From: Gammaproteobacteria bacterium | GTDB taxonomy: Bacteria > Pseudomonadota > Gammaproteobacteria > Pseudomonadales > Azotimanducaceae | DNA length: 64,000 nt | Direction of reading: 5' to 3' | Assembly (NCBI GenBank): GCA_012269545.1 | Contig: JAAXKB010000046.1 | Coordinates: forward strand, 48,619-112,618 | Shown here: one piece after another, positions 1 to 10,221 of the stretch | Layout of the letters: each line of letters opens with the position of its first letter | Position numbering within the stretch: the stretch's first letter is position 1 | Made by a program: the position numbers and the translations under genes | The notes under the pieces: generated by a model | The model's database searches: none | What the model was told of the DNA's origin: nothing | What the model saw: the letters and a program-made list of their open reading frames with translations, nothing else

Positions 1-189
1 AAACGATTGGTAGATCTGCCGCTGTTGGCCCAGCGGCAGCTGCAAGCCTGCGGGGTTAAGGCAGTATTTCAAAGCAGCCTGTGTTCCTATACCGGCGCTG
101 AATTTTACTCTCACCGGCAGGCAACACACGAGCGTGGGCCCGGTGCGCAAACGGGTCGAATGGCCACATTTATCTGTCGGATGGCCTAG
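1..189 (+). CDS. pgeF: Polyphenol oxidase/laccase-fold protein PgeF (YfiH), C-terminal fragment
   Basis: Only the last 62 codons are inside the window; the reading frame is open from base 1 and stops with TAG at 187-189. The tail has the features of the YfiH/PgeF C terminus: a Leu/Gln/Arg-rich helix, then a Cys-Ser-Tyr segment, a Tyr-Ser-His-Arg segment and the closing Thr-Gly-Arg-Met-Ala signature followed by a short hydrophobic end. The family is a copper/zinc-binding cytoplasmic protein linked to purine nucleoside phosphorolysis and to removal of wrong amino acids from peptidoglycan precursors. The next gene is ilvI, 300 bases downstream on the same strand. The identification rests on a short piece, so it is good but not certain. 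Confidence 0.75.
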   Translation, partial: KRLVDLPLLAQRQLQACGVKAVFQSSLCSYTGAEFYSHRQATHERGPGAQTGRMATFICRMA

Positions 190-206
190 CTGGGACGAAG
201 CGTTCA

Positions 207-235
207 TTGACATGTCGTCGCCGAATCACAAGAAT
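207..235 (+). promoter_or_regulatory. Candidate sigma-70 promoter for ilvIHC
   Basis: A perfect -35 hexamer TTGACA (207-212) is followed by a 17-base spacer and a -10-like AAGAAT (230-235, four of six consensus bases). It would start a transcript around 242 with a leader of about 250 bases before ilvI. This is a pattern match only. Confidence 0.4.
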
Positions 236-322
236 AGCGCGCTTGCGCAAATTGGGGTGATGATTCCGAATCTAAACTTCAATGAGTCCATTTCAAAATC
301 AATAGCTTACGAGCGTTTCCGT

Positions 323-351
323 CGCTGCCATTGCCCTCGCAATGGGCGGCG
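323..351 (+). promoter_or_regulatory. Long hairpin in the ilvI leader
   Basis: Bases 323-334 pair with 339-351 around a four-base CCTC loop. The result is a 12-bp, GC-rich stem with one bulged G, about 140 bases before the ilvI start. No run of T follows, so it is not a standard terminator, and no upstream leader peptide rich in Ile/Val/Leu codons is evident. It may be an attenuation or RNA stability element. The rest of 190-489 holds nothing else I can support. Confidence 0.35.
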
Positions 352-489
352 GATACTGCGCCAAAAGGAGGGGTTGATTGTCGGATTGGGACCAGTGTGC
401 AAAATCGTTTTTCGCTGCAGTGAGTCGCCGTGATTAGCTGCAGGGACCAACAGGCATAACAGAACGTTAAAGTACAAAGAGGTTGAAAC

Positions 490-2252
490 ATGACGGAAAT
501 GCTGTCCGGAGGCGATATGCTTATCCGTGCATTGCAGGATGAGGGTGTGGAATACATCTTCGGGTATCCCGGAGGGTCTGCCCTGCACATCTATGATGCA
601 ATTTTCCGTCAGCAGAAAATTGAACACATTCTGGTGCGCCACGAACAGGCAGCTACGCATATGGCTGATGGCTATGCGCGGTCGACCGGTGATCCCGGAG
701 TTGTGCTTGTAACGTCAGGCCCCGGGGCTACCAACGCCATTACCGGCATCGCCACCGCCTACATGGACAGTATTCCCATGGTGGTGATTTCTGGGCAGGT
801 CCCCAGCGACCTGATAGGAACCGACGCCTTTCAGGAAACTGATATGGTTGGTATTTCCCGCCCTGTCGTAAAGCATAGCTTTATGGTTCGTGACGCCTCC
901 GAAATACCGGCAGTGGTGAAAAAGGCGTTCCACATTGCTACCACAGGCCGTCCCGGCCCGGTGGTCATTGATGTACCCAAGGACACCACCGACCCAAGCG
1001 CCACTTACGCTTACGAGTATCCAAGCACGGTAGCCATGCGCTCATACAACCCGGCGTTTGAGGGTGACAGTCAGCAAGTGAACCGGGCAATTGAGGCCTT
1101 GTTGGCAGCCAAGCGACCGGTTTTTTACGTGGGCGGCGGTGTTATTCAAGCCGACGCTGAGGATGCCTTGCGGGCTCTGGTCAGAGCCGCCAACGTGCCT
1201 GTCACGTCGACGTTGATGGGCTTGGGTGCATATCCGGGCAGCGATCCGCAGAGCTTGGGTATGTTGGGTATGCACGGTACCTACGAAGCCAACATGGCGA
1301 TGCACGAAACGGATCTTATTTTTGCACTGGGCGCGCGCTTTGATGACCGGGTTACCAACAACCCAGACAAATTCTCGCCGAAAGCCACCATTGTGCATCT
1401 GGATGTGGACTCCGCTTCGGTGGATAAAATCATATGTTCCGACATTGCCTTGGTGGGTGATGCAGGTTGGGCGCTGAATGCTCTTTGGGATGCCTATCAG
1501 GCGCGAGATGCAGAACGCGACGCTGGCGCAAAGGAAAAGCAGCAGCAGGATATGGCTCAGTGGTGGGAACAGATCAACCAGTGGCGCAGTGCGCATGGCC
1601 TGAATCACAATATGCAGCCAGCGGCGGGGCAGAGCATTTTGCCCCAGCTTGCGATACAAACCCTGTATCGGGTGACCAAGGGCGATGCCTTTGTTACGTC
1701 GGATGTGGGGCAGCATCAAATGTTCGCAGCCCAGTACTATCACTTTGATGAGCCCAGACGGTGGATCAACTCTGGTGGTCTAGGCACCATGGGCTTCGGC
1801 CTGCCGTCAGCCATGGGCGTGCAAATGGGCAACCCAGAATCCGTCGTCGCCTGCGTAACCGGCGAGGGCTCCTTCATGATGAACATGCAAGAGCTATCGA
1901 CCTGTCTGCAATATGGTCTGCCCATCAAAATTATTAATTTGAACAATCAGGCCTTGGGCATGGTTAAGCAGTGGCAGGACATGCAGTACGGTGGCCGACA
2001 TTCTCAGAGTACGTACAGCGACTCCTTGCCCGATTTCAAAACCTTAGTAGAAGCCTTTGGTCATGTTGGTATTCGCGTGAGCGATGCCATGGAGCTAGAC
2101 GCTGCGATGGAAGCGGCGTTCTCGGAAGAGAACAAAAACCGGCTGGTGTTTGTCGATGTTTGGGTCGACCCGCATGAGCATGTTTATCCAATGGCGATAA
2201 AGGGCGGGGCGATGAACGACATGATTCTGAGCAAAACACAGGAGGCCTCGTC

Positions 2253-2256
<4 letters not shown>
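490..2256 (+). CDS. ilvI: Acetolactate synthase, large catalytic subunit
   Basis: A thiamine-diphosphate enzyme that condenses two pyruvates to acetolactate, or pyruvate with 2-oxobutyrate to acetohydroxybutyrate, the first shared step of valine, leucine and isoleucine synthesis. The 588 residues match the usual length. The N-terminal pyrimidine-binding domain has the HEQAA segment with the catalytic Glu. The C-terminal TPP domain shows the [12 protein letters not shown] motif and an [12 protein letters not shown] segment. Glu in place of the first Asp of the GDG motif occurs in related gammaproteobacteria. The start ATG is preceded by an AGAGG-type ribosome site. The stop overlaps the GTG start of ilvH, so the two subunits are translationally coupled. 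Confidence 0.96.
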
Positions 2257-3825
<1,569 letters not shown>

Positions 3826-3855
3826 ATCAGCTGACCCCTCCCGCCCGGTTGGTGA

Positions 3856-3879
3856 TGGGTGAGCGCGAAAGCTCGCCCA
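3856..3879 (+). terminator. Stem-loop after ilvC, possible weak terminator
   Basis: TGGGTGAGC (3856-3864) pairs with GCTCGCCCA (3871-3879) around a GCGAAA loop, giving a nine-bp stem 30 bases past the ilvC stop. No T-run follows directly, so termination is uncertain; it may equally protect the ilv mRNA 3' end. Confidence 0.35.
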
Positions 3880-3988
3880 ACACTGAGACCCAACAAAAAA
3901 ACACTTGTATCTTGGCCGCTTCTTGCGACAGTAGACACATCGCAGCTGGGTGATAAATAACCCGGCGCTGTCAATTACGAGGAAGCTC

Positions 3989-4831
3989 ATGGATAACGAT
4001 GAGAAGCCAGCTTTGCAGATCGTCAGCGAGGACGCAGGCGATGACCCCGGTGCTAGCCACTACGCCAAGGGCGCCCAGCGTGGTTTGGGCAGACGCGGCG
4101 TCTACTTGCTGCCAAATTTGATCACCACGGGATCACTCTTTGCGGGTTTCTATGCCATCGTCACGTCGATGAACGGGCAACCGCTGGCAGCCTGTTTGGC
4201 AATCTTCATCGCCATGATGCTCGATGGTGCCGACGGGCGCATTGCGCGCATGACAGGAACCCAAAGTGCCTTCGGCGCACAATACGACAGCTTGTCTGAT
4301 TTGGTGGCCTTCGGTGTGGCCCCAGCCTTGGTCGCTTTCTCTTGGGGTTTGTCCGCATTGGGTCAGCTGGGTTGGGTAGCTGCCTTTGCCTACATGGCCT
4401 GTGCCGCGCTGCGACTGGCCCGATTCAACGTTGACGGCGAAGAGGGTTCCTTTACGGGCCTTGCCAGTCCTGCAGCGGCGGGTCTTATCGTGTTCAGTAT
4501 CTGGGTGGCGCTGGAGCAAGGCATGACTCAGCCTCCGGTGTTTGTTGCGCTCGTGTTCGCAGCCCTGACTGTTGCTGCAGCGTTGTTGATGGTCAGCAAT
4601 TACGAGTATTTTTCTCCGAAAAAAATCAACCTGCGAGAGCGGATTCCGTTTGTCACACTGGTGCTGATTTCGATGGGGTTTGCGGTCGCCATGATCGATC
4701 CGCCCATGGTGATGCTTGGCATGGCGCTGGTTTATGCAGCGTCAGGCCCGGGTAAAAGTCTTTGGCTAAAACTACAGGGCGCCAATAACCCCATTGCTAA
4801 GAAACCGGAGACTGAGGATGTTGATTCGTAA
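3989..4831 (+). CDS. pssA: CDP-diacylglycerol--serine O-phosphatidyltransferase
   Basis: Integral membrane enzyme making phosphatidylserine, the precursor of phosphatidylethanolamine, from CDP-diacylglycerol and serine. The CDP-alcohol phosphatidyltransferase signature is complete: D82-G83-x2-A86-R87-x8-G96-x3-D100-x3-D104. Several hydrophobic segments surround it. The length of 280 residues fits the Bacillus/Pseudomonas-type PssA, not the unrelated E. coli enzyme. ATG 3989 follows a GAGGAA ribosome site; an upstream in-frame start at 3950 has none. Its place directly after ilvC is the Pseudomonas order. The last 14 bases overlap msrP. Confidence 0.92.
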   Translation: MDNDEKPALQIVSEDAGDDPGASHYAKGAQRGLGRRGVYLLPNLITTGSLFAGFYAIVTSMNGQPLAACLAIFIAMMLDGADGRIARMTGTQSAFGAQYDSLSDLVAFGVAPALVAFSWGLSALGQLGWVAAFAYMACAALRLARFNVDGEEGSFTGLASPAAAGLIVFSIWVALEQGMTQPPVFVALVFAALTVAAALLMVSNYEYFSPKKINLRERIPFVTLVLISMGFAVAMIDPPMVMLGMALVYAASGPGKSLWLKLQGANNPIAKKPETEDVDS

Positions 4832-5738
4832 GCCCGCCGCGATCGCCAGTTCAGAGATCACACCAGAGCGCGTCTATCGCGGCCGCAGAGAATTCATGGC
4901 TGCTGGCGCCTTAGGCCTGTCAGGGCTGGCGCTGCCTCGCTCCGCGCAGGCGGGATTGCAGGATGATGATGAGATCACTCCAGAGAACATCGTTACCCAG
5001 TACAACAACTTTTACGAATTCGGCACAGACAAAAGCGATCCCGCCACCTACGCCCATGAGATGACCACCGATCCGTGGAGTGTCGTGGTATCGGGTGAAG
5101 CAAATAAAACCGGCACCTTTGCCTTCGAGGACATCATCAAGGGGCTGGACGTTGAGGAGCGAGTCTACCGTTTCCGTTGCGTTGAAGCGTGGTCCATGGT
5201 GGTGCCTTGGATGGGCATTCCGTTGAGGAAGATTCTTTCCCAGTTTGAACCGACCGGGAATGCGAAATTCGTCGAGTTTGAAACACTCTACCGCCCCAGC
5301 GAAATGCGCGGGCAAAGAGGCTTTTTCTCAAGTATCGATTGGCCGTACGTTGAGGGCCTGCGTATGGATGAGGCCAATCACCCGCTGACGCTGATGGTCA
5401 CCGGGCTCTACGGTAAGGATTTACCCAATCAAAATGGCGCACCGTGGCGACTGATGGTGCCGTGGAAGTATGGCTTTAAAAGCATCAAATCCATCGTCAG
5501 CATCCGCTTTACCGAACGCGAACCCTTAAATACCTGGAAGCAACTGCAGGCCAGTGAGTACGGATTCTATGCCAACGTCAATCCAGCGGTGTCGCATCCG
5601 CGCTGGAGTCAGGCCTCGGAGCGACGTTTGCCCAGCTCTCTGTTCGACGCGAATCGACGGCCCACACTACCGTTCAACGGGTATGCCGACGAGGTTGCGA
5701 GTCTTTACGCAGGCATGGATTTACGCAAGTACTACTAA
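4818..5738 (+). CDS. msrP: Protein-methionine-sulfoxide reductase, molybdopterin subunit MsrP (YedY)
   Basis: Periplasmic molybdoenzyme that repairs oxidised methionines in envelope proteins using electrons from the quinone pool through MsrQ. A twin-arginine export signal is visible (R23-R24-E-F-M followed by a short hydrophobic stretch ending near ALPRSAQA), consistent with folding around its cofactor before export. The molybdenum-ligating Cys is C121 in [13 protein letters not shown]. The 306-residue length is normal. ATG 4818 lies inside the 3' end of pssA with a GGAG ribosome site seven bases upstream, suggesting coupling. The moaB gene at 13.5 kb would serve its cofactor. Confidence 0.94.
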   Translation: MLIRKPAAIASSEITPERVYRGRREFMAAGALGLSGLALPRSAQAGLQDDDEITPENIVTQYNNFYEFGTDKSDPATYAHEMTTDPWSVVVSGEANKTGTFAFEDIIKGLDVEERVYRFRCVEAWSMVVPWMGIPLRKILSQFEPTGNAKFVEFETLYRPSEMRGQRGFFSSIDWPYVEGLRMDEANHPLTLMVTGLYGKDLPNQNGAPWRLMVPWKYGFKSIKSIVSIRFTEREPLNTWKQLQASEYGFYANVNPAVSHPRWSQASERRLPSSLFDANRRPTLPFNGYADEVASLYAGMDLRKYY

Positions 5739-5750
5739 GGGTGCGTTGAG

Positions 5751-6386
5751 TTGGCTCGCTACCTCAAACCCGCCATCGTGTTCGCGCTGCTCATGCCTTG
5801 GTGCTGGCTGGCCTATCGGGTCTACCTTGAGACATTGCAGACAGGTGCCGGTCTTGGCGCTGACCCAGTCGAGGGCCTGATTCACTACCTAGGTGAGTGG
5901 TCTTTGATTGTGCTGCTCAGCGCATTTTCGGTGACGCCGCTCAGCCGCCAATTCAAATGGCCAATGCTGATCCGCAGTCGCCGTCTTATCGGCGTTGTCG
6001 CCTTTGTCTTTGTGGCAGTTCATACCTTGGTTTTTGCGATTTTCTATGCCGAACTTAAGTGGTCGATTTTTCTGCGGGAAGTCGTCGAGCGCCCCTACAT
6101 TACCTTGGGCATGGCCAGCGTAGTCATTCTCATGCTGCTGACGCTCACCTCGACACGAGGCTGGCAGCGCCGACTCGGACGGCGCTGGAAGCAACTGCAT
6201 CGCTGGGTCTATCTGGCGGTACCCTTGGCGCTTCTCCATCTGCTTTGGCTGCGCAAAGACGGCTATACAGACGTGTTCATCTACAGCCTCTGGGCGGCGG
6301 TGATGGCGGCGGAGCGAATTCATCACTGGCGCGGCGGCCGGCGTGAAAAACAATCCCGTCTGGCCAAGGCTTCGGTTAGCATATAA
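5751..6386 (+). CDS. msrQ: MsrP-associated heme b membrane subunit MsrQ (YedZ)
   Basis: Inner-membrane cytochrome b of the ferric-reductase-like fold that passes electrons from quinol to MsrP. The 211 residues contain about six hydrophobic segments, His in the helix-rich core (FVAVHTLVFAIFY and WKQLHRWVYLAVPLALLH), and the usual LxPLSRQFKWP-type loop. The only start that keeps the conserved N terminus is TTG 5751, 12 bases after the msrP stop, with AAGGGTG as the likely ribosome site. ATG 5792 would drop the first residues. Confidence 0.92.
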   Translation: MARYLKPAIVFALLMPWCWLAYRVYLETLQTGAGLGADPVEGLIHYLGEWSLIVLLSAFSVTPLSRQFKWPMLIRSRRLIGVVAFVFVAVHTLVFAIFYAELKWSIFLREVVERPYITLGMASVVILMLLTLTSTRGWQRRLGRRWKQLHRWVYLAVPLALLHLLWLRKDGYTDVFIYSLWAAVMAAERIHHWRGGRREKQSRLAKASVSI

Positions 6387-6414
6387 CCCATCTTTTTCAG
6401 GCGTCAGCGACGAT

Positions 6415-7122
6415 ATGTCTCAAGCCAACCCATCCAGTGAATCATTCTTGAGCAAGCGCCAACGACGCATGCTGCAGGATATGGGAATCGACGTGTTTAC
6501 CACGCGGACGGCAAGTGCTGATGCATTGGCCGGGCCTGCACAGGACGCTCGGTCTGCAACTTCAAAAAATCCCGCTGCAGCCGCACGGGCAGCCCTAACC
6601 GCAGCAAAGGATGCAAAAAGAGAAGAGACGCCACCTGCCGCACAGGCGGTGAATGAACAGCAGCCGGCGATGCCACAGTCAGATGCACCGCCCTCAGCGC
6701 CGCTCAGAATCGAACTGAGCTTTGTGGCAACGCCGGCACTCACGTACGTTGGTGAGACCGAGCTTTCTACCCTAGAGCTGCGCTTTGTGCAGGACGTTGC
6801 CAGTGCGGCACAGTGGGTGGCGACTCGCTCCGCGCTAAAAGGCACGGTGCGCAACAGCGAGTTTCGCTGGCCCATCGTGGAGGCGGCGGGTACACCAGAG
6901 CGCGCGATCACCGTGTTTTGCGAAAAGCATGGTCTGTTGTCCCGCAGTGCCGCGGTATTGGTCTCCGCAGGCGCTGCGCGTTTACTCAAACCCTGGCTGG
7001 CGGAGAGTACCGAGCACTGGCTGGAAGTGGATGTGTTAGCCCAAACCCTGACTCAAGGAGCCGCTAAGCGCGAACTGTGGCAGCGCGTGATGGCAAGTCT
7101 CCAGCCTGCTCGCCAGCCTTGA
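6415..7122 (+). CDS. Putative DNA polymerase III psi subunit-like (HolD-like) protein
   Basis: Of 235 residues, the first 30 carry a KRQRRMLQDMGIDVF-type segment. This resembles the start of HolD, the psi subunit that links the clamp loader to chi (HolC) and SSB. A low-complexity Ala/Pro/Gln-rich stretch (about residues 45-100) separates it from a compact C-terminal part with no motif I recognise. The gene sits immediately before rimI, exactly where holD lies in E. coli, and a holC gene is present at 31.2 kb. E. coli psi is much shorter (about 137 residues), so the assignment rests mainly on synteny and the N-terminal motif. ATG 6415 gives the conserved start; the frame also opens earlier inside msrQ. 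Confidence 0.5.
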   Translation: MSQANPSSESFLSKRQRRMLQDMGIDVFTTRTASADALAGPAQDARSATSKNPAAAARAALTAAKDAKREETPPAAQAVNEQQPAMPQSDAPPSAPLRIELSFVATPALTYVGETELSTLELRFVQDVASAAQWVATRSALKGTVRNSEFRWPIVEAAGTPERAITVFCEKHGLLSRSAAVLVSAGAARLLKPWLAESTEHWLEVDVLAQTLTQGAAKRELWQRVMASLQPARQP

Positions 7123-7134
7123 TTTTGAGCCCTG

Positions 7135-7611
7135 ATGACCGCATCACATCCTGATAGCGTGCTCAGGCCAATGCTCCCGACAGATGTGTCCTTGGTGCTT
7201 GAAACAGAAGCATCGTGCTACCCGGATCCTTGGTCCGAGCAAACATTCCTGGACTGTTTGACCGCTCAGGCCAAGGGGTATCGGTGCTACGTCCTGCTGC
7301 TGGACGAGCGGGTAATCGGCCATGCGGTGCTCACCGTGATCCTCGACGAGGCCGAGCTGCTGAATTTTTGTCTGGCGCCCAACCATCAGGGCAAGGGTCT
7401 GGCTGGCCGTTATTTGGATGTTGTTTTGATGACAATGGCTGAACAAGGCGCCAGCAAGCTGTTTCTCGAAGTTCGGCAAAGCAACACGCCAGCCCGGCAG
7501 CTTTACGCATCTGCGGGCATGCACGAGATCGGGCGGCGCAAGGACTACTACCCGCTGAGCGATGGCCGTGAGGACGCGATTGTGATGGGTCTTGAATTTT
7601 GCGCGGTTTGA
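7135..7611 (+). CDS. rimI: Ribosomal protein S18-alanine N-acetyltransferase
   Basis: GNAT-family acetyltransferase that acetylates the N terminus of ribosomal protein S18. The 158 residues show the acetyl-CoA-binding motif A (LAPNHQGKGLAGRYLDVVL) near position 82, followed by LEVRQSNTPARQLYASAGM and the characteristic RRKDYYPLSDGREDAIVM ending of RimI. It starts 12 bases after the HolD-like gene, probably in the same transcript. Confidence 0.92.
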   Translation: MTASHPDSVLRPMLPTDVSLVLETEASCYPDPWSEQTFLDCLTAQAKGYRCYVLLLDERVIGHAVLTVILDEAELLNFCLAPNHQGKGLAGRYLDVVLMTMAEQGASKLFLEVRQSNTPARQLYASAGMHEIGRRKDYYPLSDGREDAIVMGLEFCAV

Positions 7612-7767
7612 AAATGTCCGTATGTTGTTGCCAAAAAAATTGCTGGAGAGCTAAGTCAGGTCATAACTCACAGTCATAGTTTGTTAAAATGGCCCGTCGT
7701 CTTTAATGCCAATTTGAGTTTCATCAGTCGTCTACTTATCGGTGTATACCTGCAGGATCCAATCCCT

Positions 7768-9351
7768 ATGAGTTCGGAATTTCTTCAGCAAATTCAGCAG
7801 CGCAGAACCTTTGCCATCATCTCGCACCCGGATGCCGGTAAAACCACCATGACAGAAAAGCTGCTGTTGTTTGGCAACGCTATTCAGTTGGCCGGTACGG
7901 TGAAGTCGCGCAAGTCTGATCGGCACGCAACCTCAGATTGGATGACCATGGAGCAGGAGCGCGGTATCTCGGTAACCACGTCGGTAATGCAGTTCCCTTA
8001 CGCCGGCCGAACCGTCAACTTGCTGGATACGCCCGGGCACGAAGATTTCTCCGAGGACACCTATCGCACCCTTACCGCGGTGGATTCCGCCCTGATGGTG
8101 ATTGACGGCGCCAAGGGCGTTGAGCCACGTACCATTAAGCTAATGGAGGTATGTCGCCTGCGAGATACGCCGATCATCACCTTCATCAACAAACTCGATC
8201 GGGAAATTCGCGATCCGATCGAGGTGTTGGACGAGATCGAAGACATTTTGCAGATACAGTGTGCCCCGATGAATTGGCCCATCGGCATGGGACAGCAGTT
8301 TAAGGGCATCTACGAGCTGGCGGCGGACCGGCTGGTATGCTTTGAGAAGAGTCAGGGCCATCACATTCACGCTTATCGAGTGATTGAAGGGCTAGACAGC
8401 GACGAGGCGCGTGAACTGCTGGGCATGGATTACGAGGGCTTCGTCGACGAAATTGAACTGGTTCGCGGCGCCAGCCATGACTTTGATCAGGCGGACTTTG
8501 AAAGCGCCACGGTCAGTCCCGTGTATTTTGGTACAGCCTTGGGCAATTTCGGTGTGCAGCAAATGTTGGATGGGTTTGTTGAGCTGGCTCCCAAGCCTCA
8601 GCCGCGGGCAACGCACGATCGATTGATCGAACCGGAAGAGTCAGCTTTTTCTGGGTTTGTTTTCAAAATTCAGGCGAACATGGATCCAAGACACCGAGAC
8701 CGAATTGCGTTCTTACGTGTGTGCTCGGGCACTTACCGTCAGGGTATGAAGGTACGCCATCAACGCTTGGGTAAGGACGTACGCATTGCTGATGCGGTGA
8801 CCTTTATGGCCGGTGACCGAGTGCAAACCGAAGAAGCCTATGCCGGTGACATTATCGGGCTACACAATCACGGCACCATTCAAATTGGCGATGCGTTCTC
8901 TGAAGGTGAGAACCACGAATTCATCGGCATTCCGAACTTTGCACCGGAATTGTTTCGCCGGGTTCGAGTGAAAGATCCCCTGCGCGGTAAGCAGCTGGAA
9001 AAGGGAGTTCAGCAGTTAGCCGAGGAGGGCGCTACCCAGATGTTTAAGCCGCTGACGAAAAACGAACTCATAGTTGGTGCGGTAGGCGTGCTGCAATTCG
9101 ATGTGGTGGCCTTTCGTTTGCGCGACGAATATCGAGCAGAATGTATATGGGAAAACACCAGTACGTTTACGGCGCGTTGGATTCGCTGCGATGACGACAA
9201 AATGCTGGCGGACTTCCGTAAAAAGAATGCAGAGAACTTGGCCATTGATGGCGGCGGCTACCTCACCTATCTCGCCAGCAGTCGAGTGAATTTGCAGGTA
9301 GTACAGGATCGGTGGCCAGATGTGGTGTTCAGTAAAACCCGTGAGCATTAG
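7768..9351 (+). CDS. prfC: Peptide chain release factor 3
   Basis: Translational GTPase that removes RF1/RF2 from the ribosome after peptide release. The 527 residues contain the P-loop [14 protein letters not shown], the switch [15 protein letters not shown] segment and the NKLDRE base-recognition motif, followed by the OB-like domain II and the C-terminal domain III typical of RF3. The open frame begins at 7681, but ATG 7768 gives the conserved [18 protein letters not shown] start. The 156-base gap after rimI probably contains its own promoter. Confidence 0.96.
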   Translation: MSSEFLQQIQQRRTFAIISHPDAGKTTMTEKLLLFGNAIQLAGTVKSRKSDRHATSDWMTMEQERGISVTTSVMQFPYAGRTVNLLDTPGHEDFSEDTYRTLTAVDSALMVIDGAKGVEPRTIKLMEVCRLRDTPIITFINKLDREIRDPIEVLDEIEDILQIQCAPMNWPIGMGQQFKGIYELAADRLVCFEKSQGHHIHAYRVIEGLDSDEARELLGMDYEGFVDEIELVRGASHDFDQADFESATVSPVYFGTALGNFGVQQMLDGFVELAPKPQPRATHDRLIEPEESAFSGFVFKIQANMDPRHRDRIAFLRVCSGTYRQGMKVRHQRLGKDVRIADAVTFMAGDRVQTEEAYAGDIIGLHNHGTIQIGDAFSEGENHEFIGIPNFAPELFRRVRVKDPLRGKQLEKGVQQLAEEGATQMFKPLTKNELIVGAVGVLQFDVVAFRLRDEYRAECIWENTSTFTARWIRCDDDKMLADFRKKNAENLAIDGGGYLTYLASSRVNLQVVQDRWPDVVFSKTREH

Positions 9352-9396
9352 CCTGCAACGAAAATGCCTTTCTTTGCTGAGGCCAAAGGTTTAACC

Positions 9397-10206
9397 ATGC
9401 AAAACACACCGCCAGAACCGGTCCTAAATGAAGACCTCCTGTCTGGGTTCGCAAGGCTGACAGAAGACGGAGCCAGCGAACTGGATGCGGCGCTGTTGGT
9501 CGCTCAGGTGATTGACGATCATCTTGATACCCAGCAGACACGAACGCGGGTTGTCGAACTTGCGGAAACTGCCCGTGCTGACGGCGTTGACGGTGTCGAT
9601 GCTCTGCTGAGCTTTCTGGCTGGCCAAGGCTTTGGGCAGAGTGCCCTGACAGAGGCAGATCTCACGCACAGCAGTATCGACTGGTTGTTGCAGCAACATC
9701 AGGGCTTGCCGATTGTCGTAGCCGTGCTGCTGATTACGTTGGCTCGGGCGTTGGGTATGCAGGCGCATGGCGTGAATTATCCCGGGCATTTTTTGCTGCA
9801 GGTAGATGATGAGCTCATTGATCCCATCGGCTTGAGCGTGGTCCAGCGTGACGGTTTGCCGCACCCGGAGGGCGTGTTAGCAGACGAGTTGTTTTCACCT
9901 GCCAACGCCATGATGATCGGTTTTCGCATGTTGAATAACGTAAAGGCGTATAACCTGCGGCTGCAAAATTGGCGGGGTATGCTGGTGGTGTCAGATTATC
10001 AACTGGCCTTGGCGCATGCAGAGCCTAGCCTGTCAGGGATGGTGCATTTCGAGCGCGGCGAATACAGGCAGCAGGTGGGTGAGTCGGATGCGGCGCTGGA
10101 GGAATACACGCGCTGCGTTGATTTGTGCCAACGCGGTGCCCTAGTCGAGAAGGCCAAATCTCGGGTACAAAGTTTGCTGGCAGAGCACAAAGGGGAACTG
10201 CATTAG
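9397..10206 (+). CDS. SirB1-like transglutaminase-fold/TPR protein (UPF0162)
   Basis: 269-residue cytoplasmic protein of the SirB1 family. The N-terminal two-thirds is the transglutaminase-like domain with the family's HSSIDWLLQQHQGLPIVVAVL and HGVNYPGHFLLQV segments. The C-terminal part resembles a tetratricopeptide repeat (FERGEYRQQVGESDAALEEY). The biochemical role of the family is not established. ATG 9397 has AAAGG upstream; ATG 9364 would add 11 residues. It converges with fabY, 15 bases away. Confidence 0.75.
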   Translation: MQNTPPEPVLNEDLLSGFARLTEDGASELDAALLVAQVIDDHLDTQQTRTRVVELAETARADGVDGVDALLSFLAGQGFGQSALTEADLTHSSIDWLLQQHQGLPIVVAVLLITLARALGMQAHGVNYPGHFLLQVDDELIDPIGLSVVQRDGLPHPEGVLADELFSPANAMMIGFRMLNNVKAYNLRLQNWRGMLVVSDYQLALAHAEPSLSGMVHFERGEYRQQVGESDAALEEYTRCVDLCQRGALVEKAKSRVQSLLAEHKGELH

Positions 10207-10221
10207 ACGTCAGTCGGCCCG

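Noticed and set aside
190..489. Ilv leader peptide with Ile/Val/Leu codons
   Set aside because: No short ORF in the leader has a run of branched-chain codons; only the hairpin and promoter are reported.
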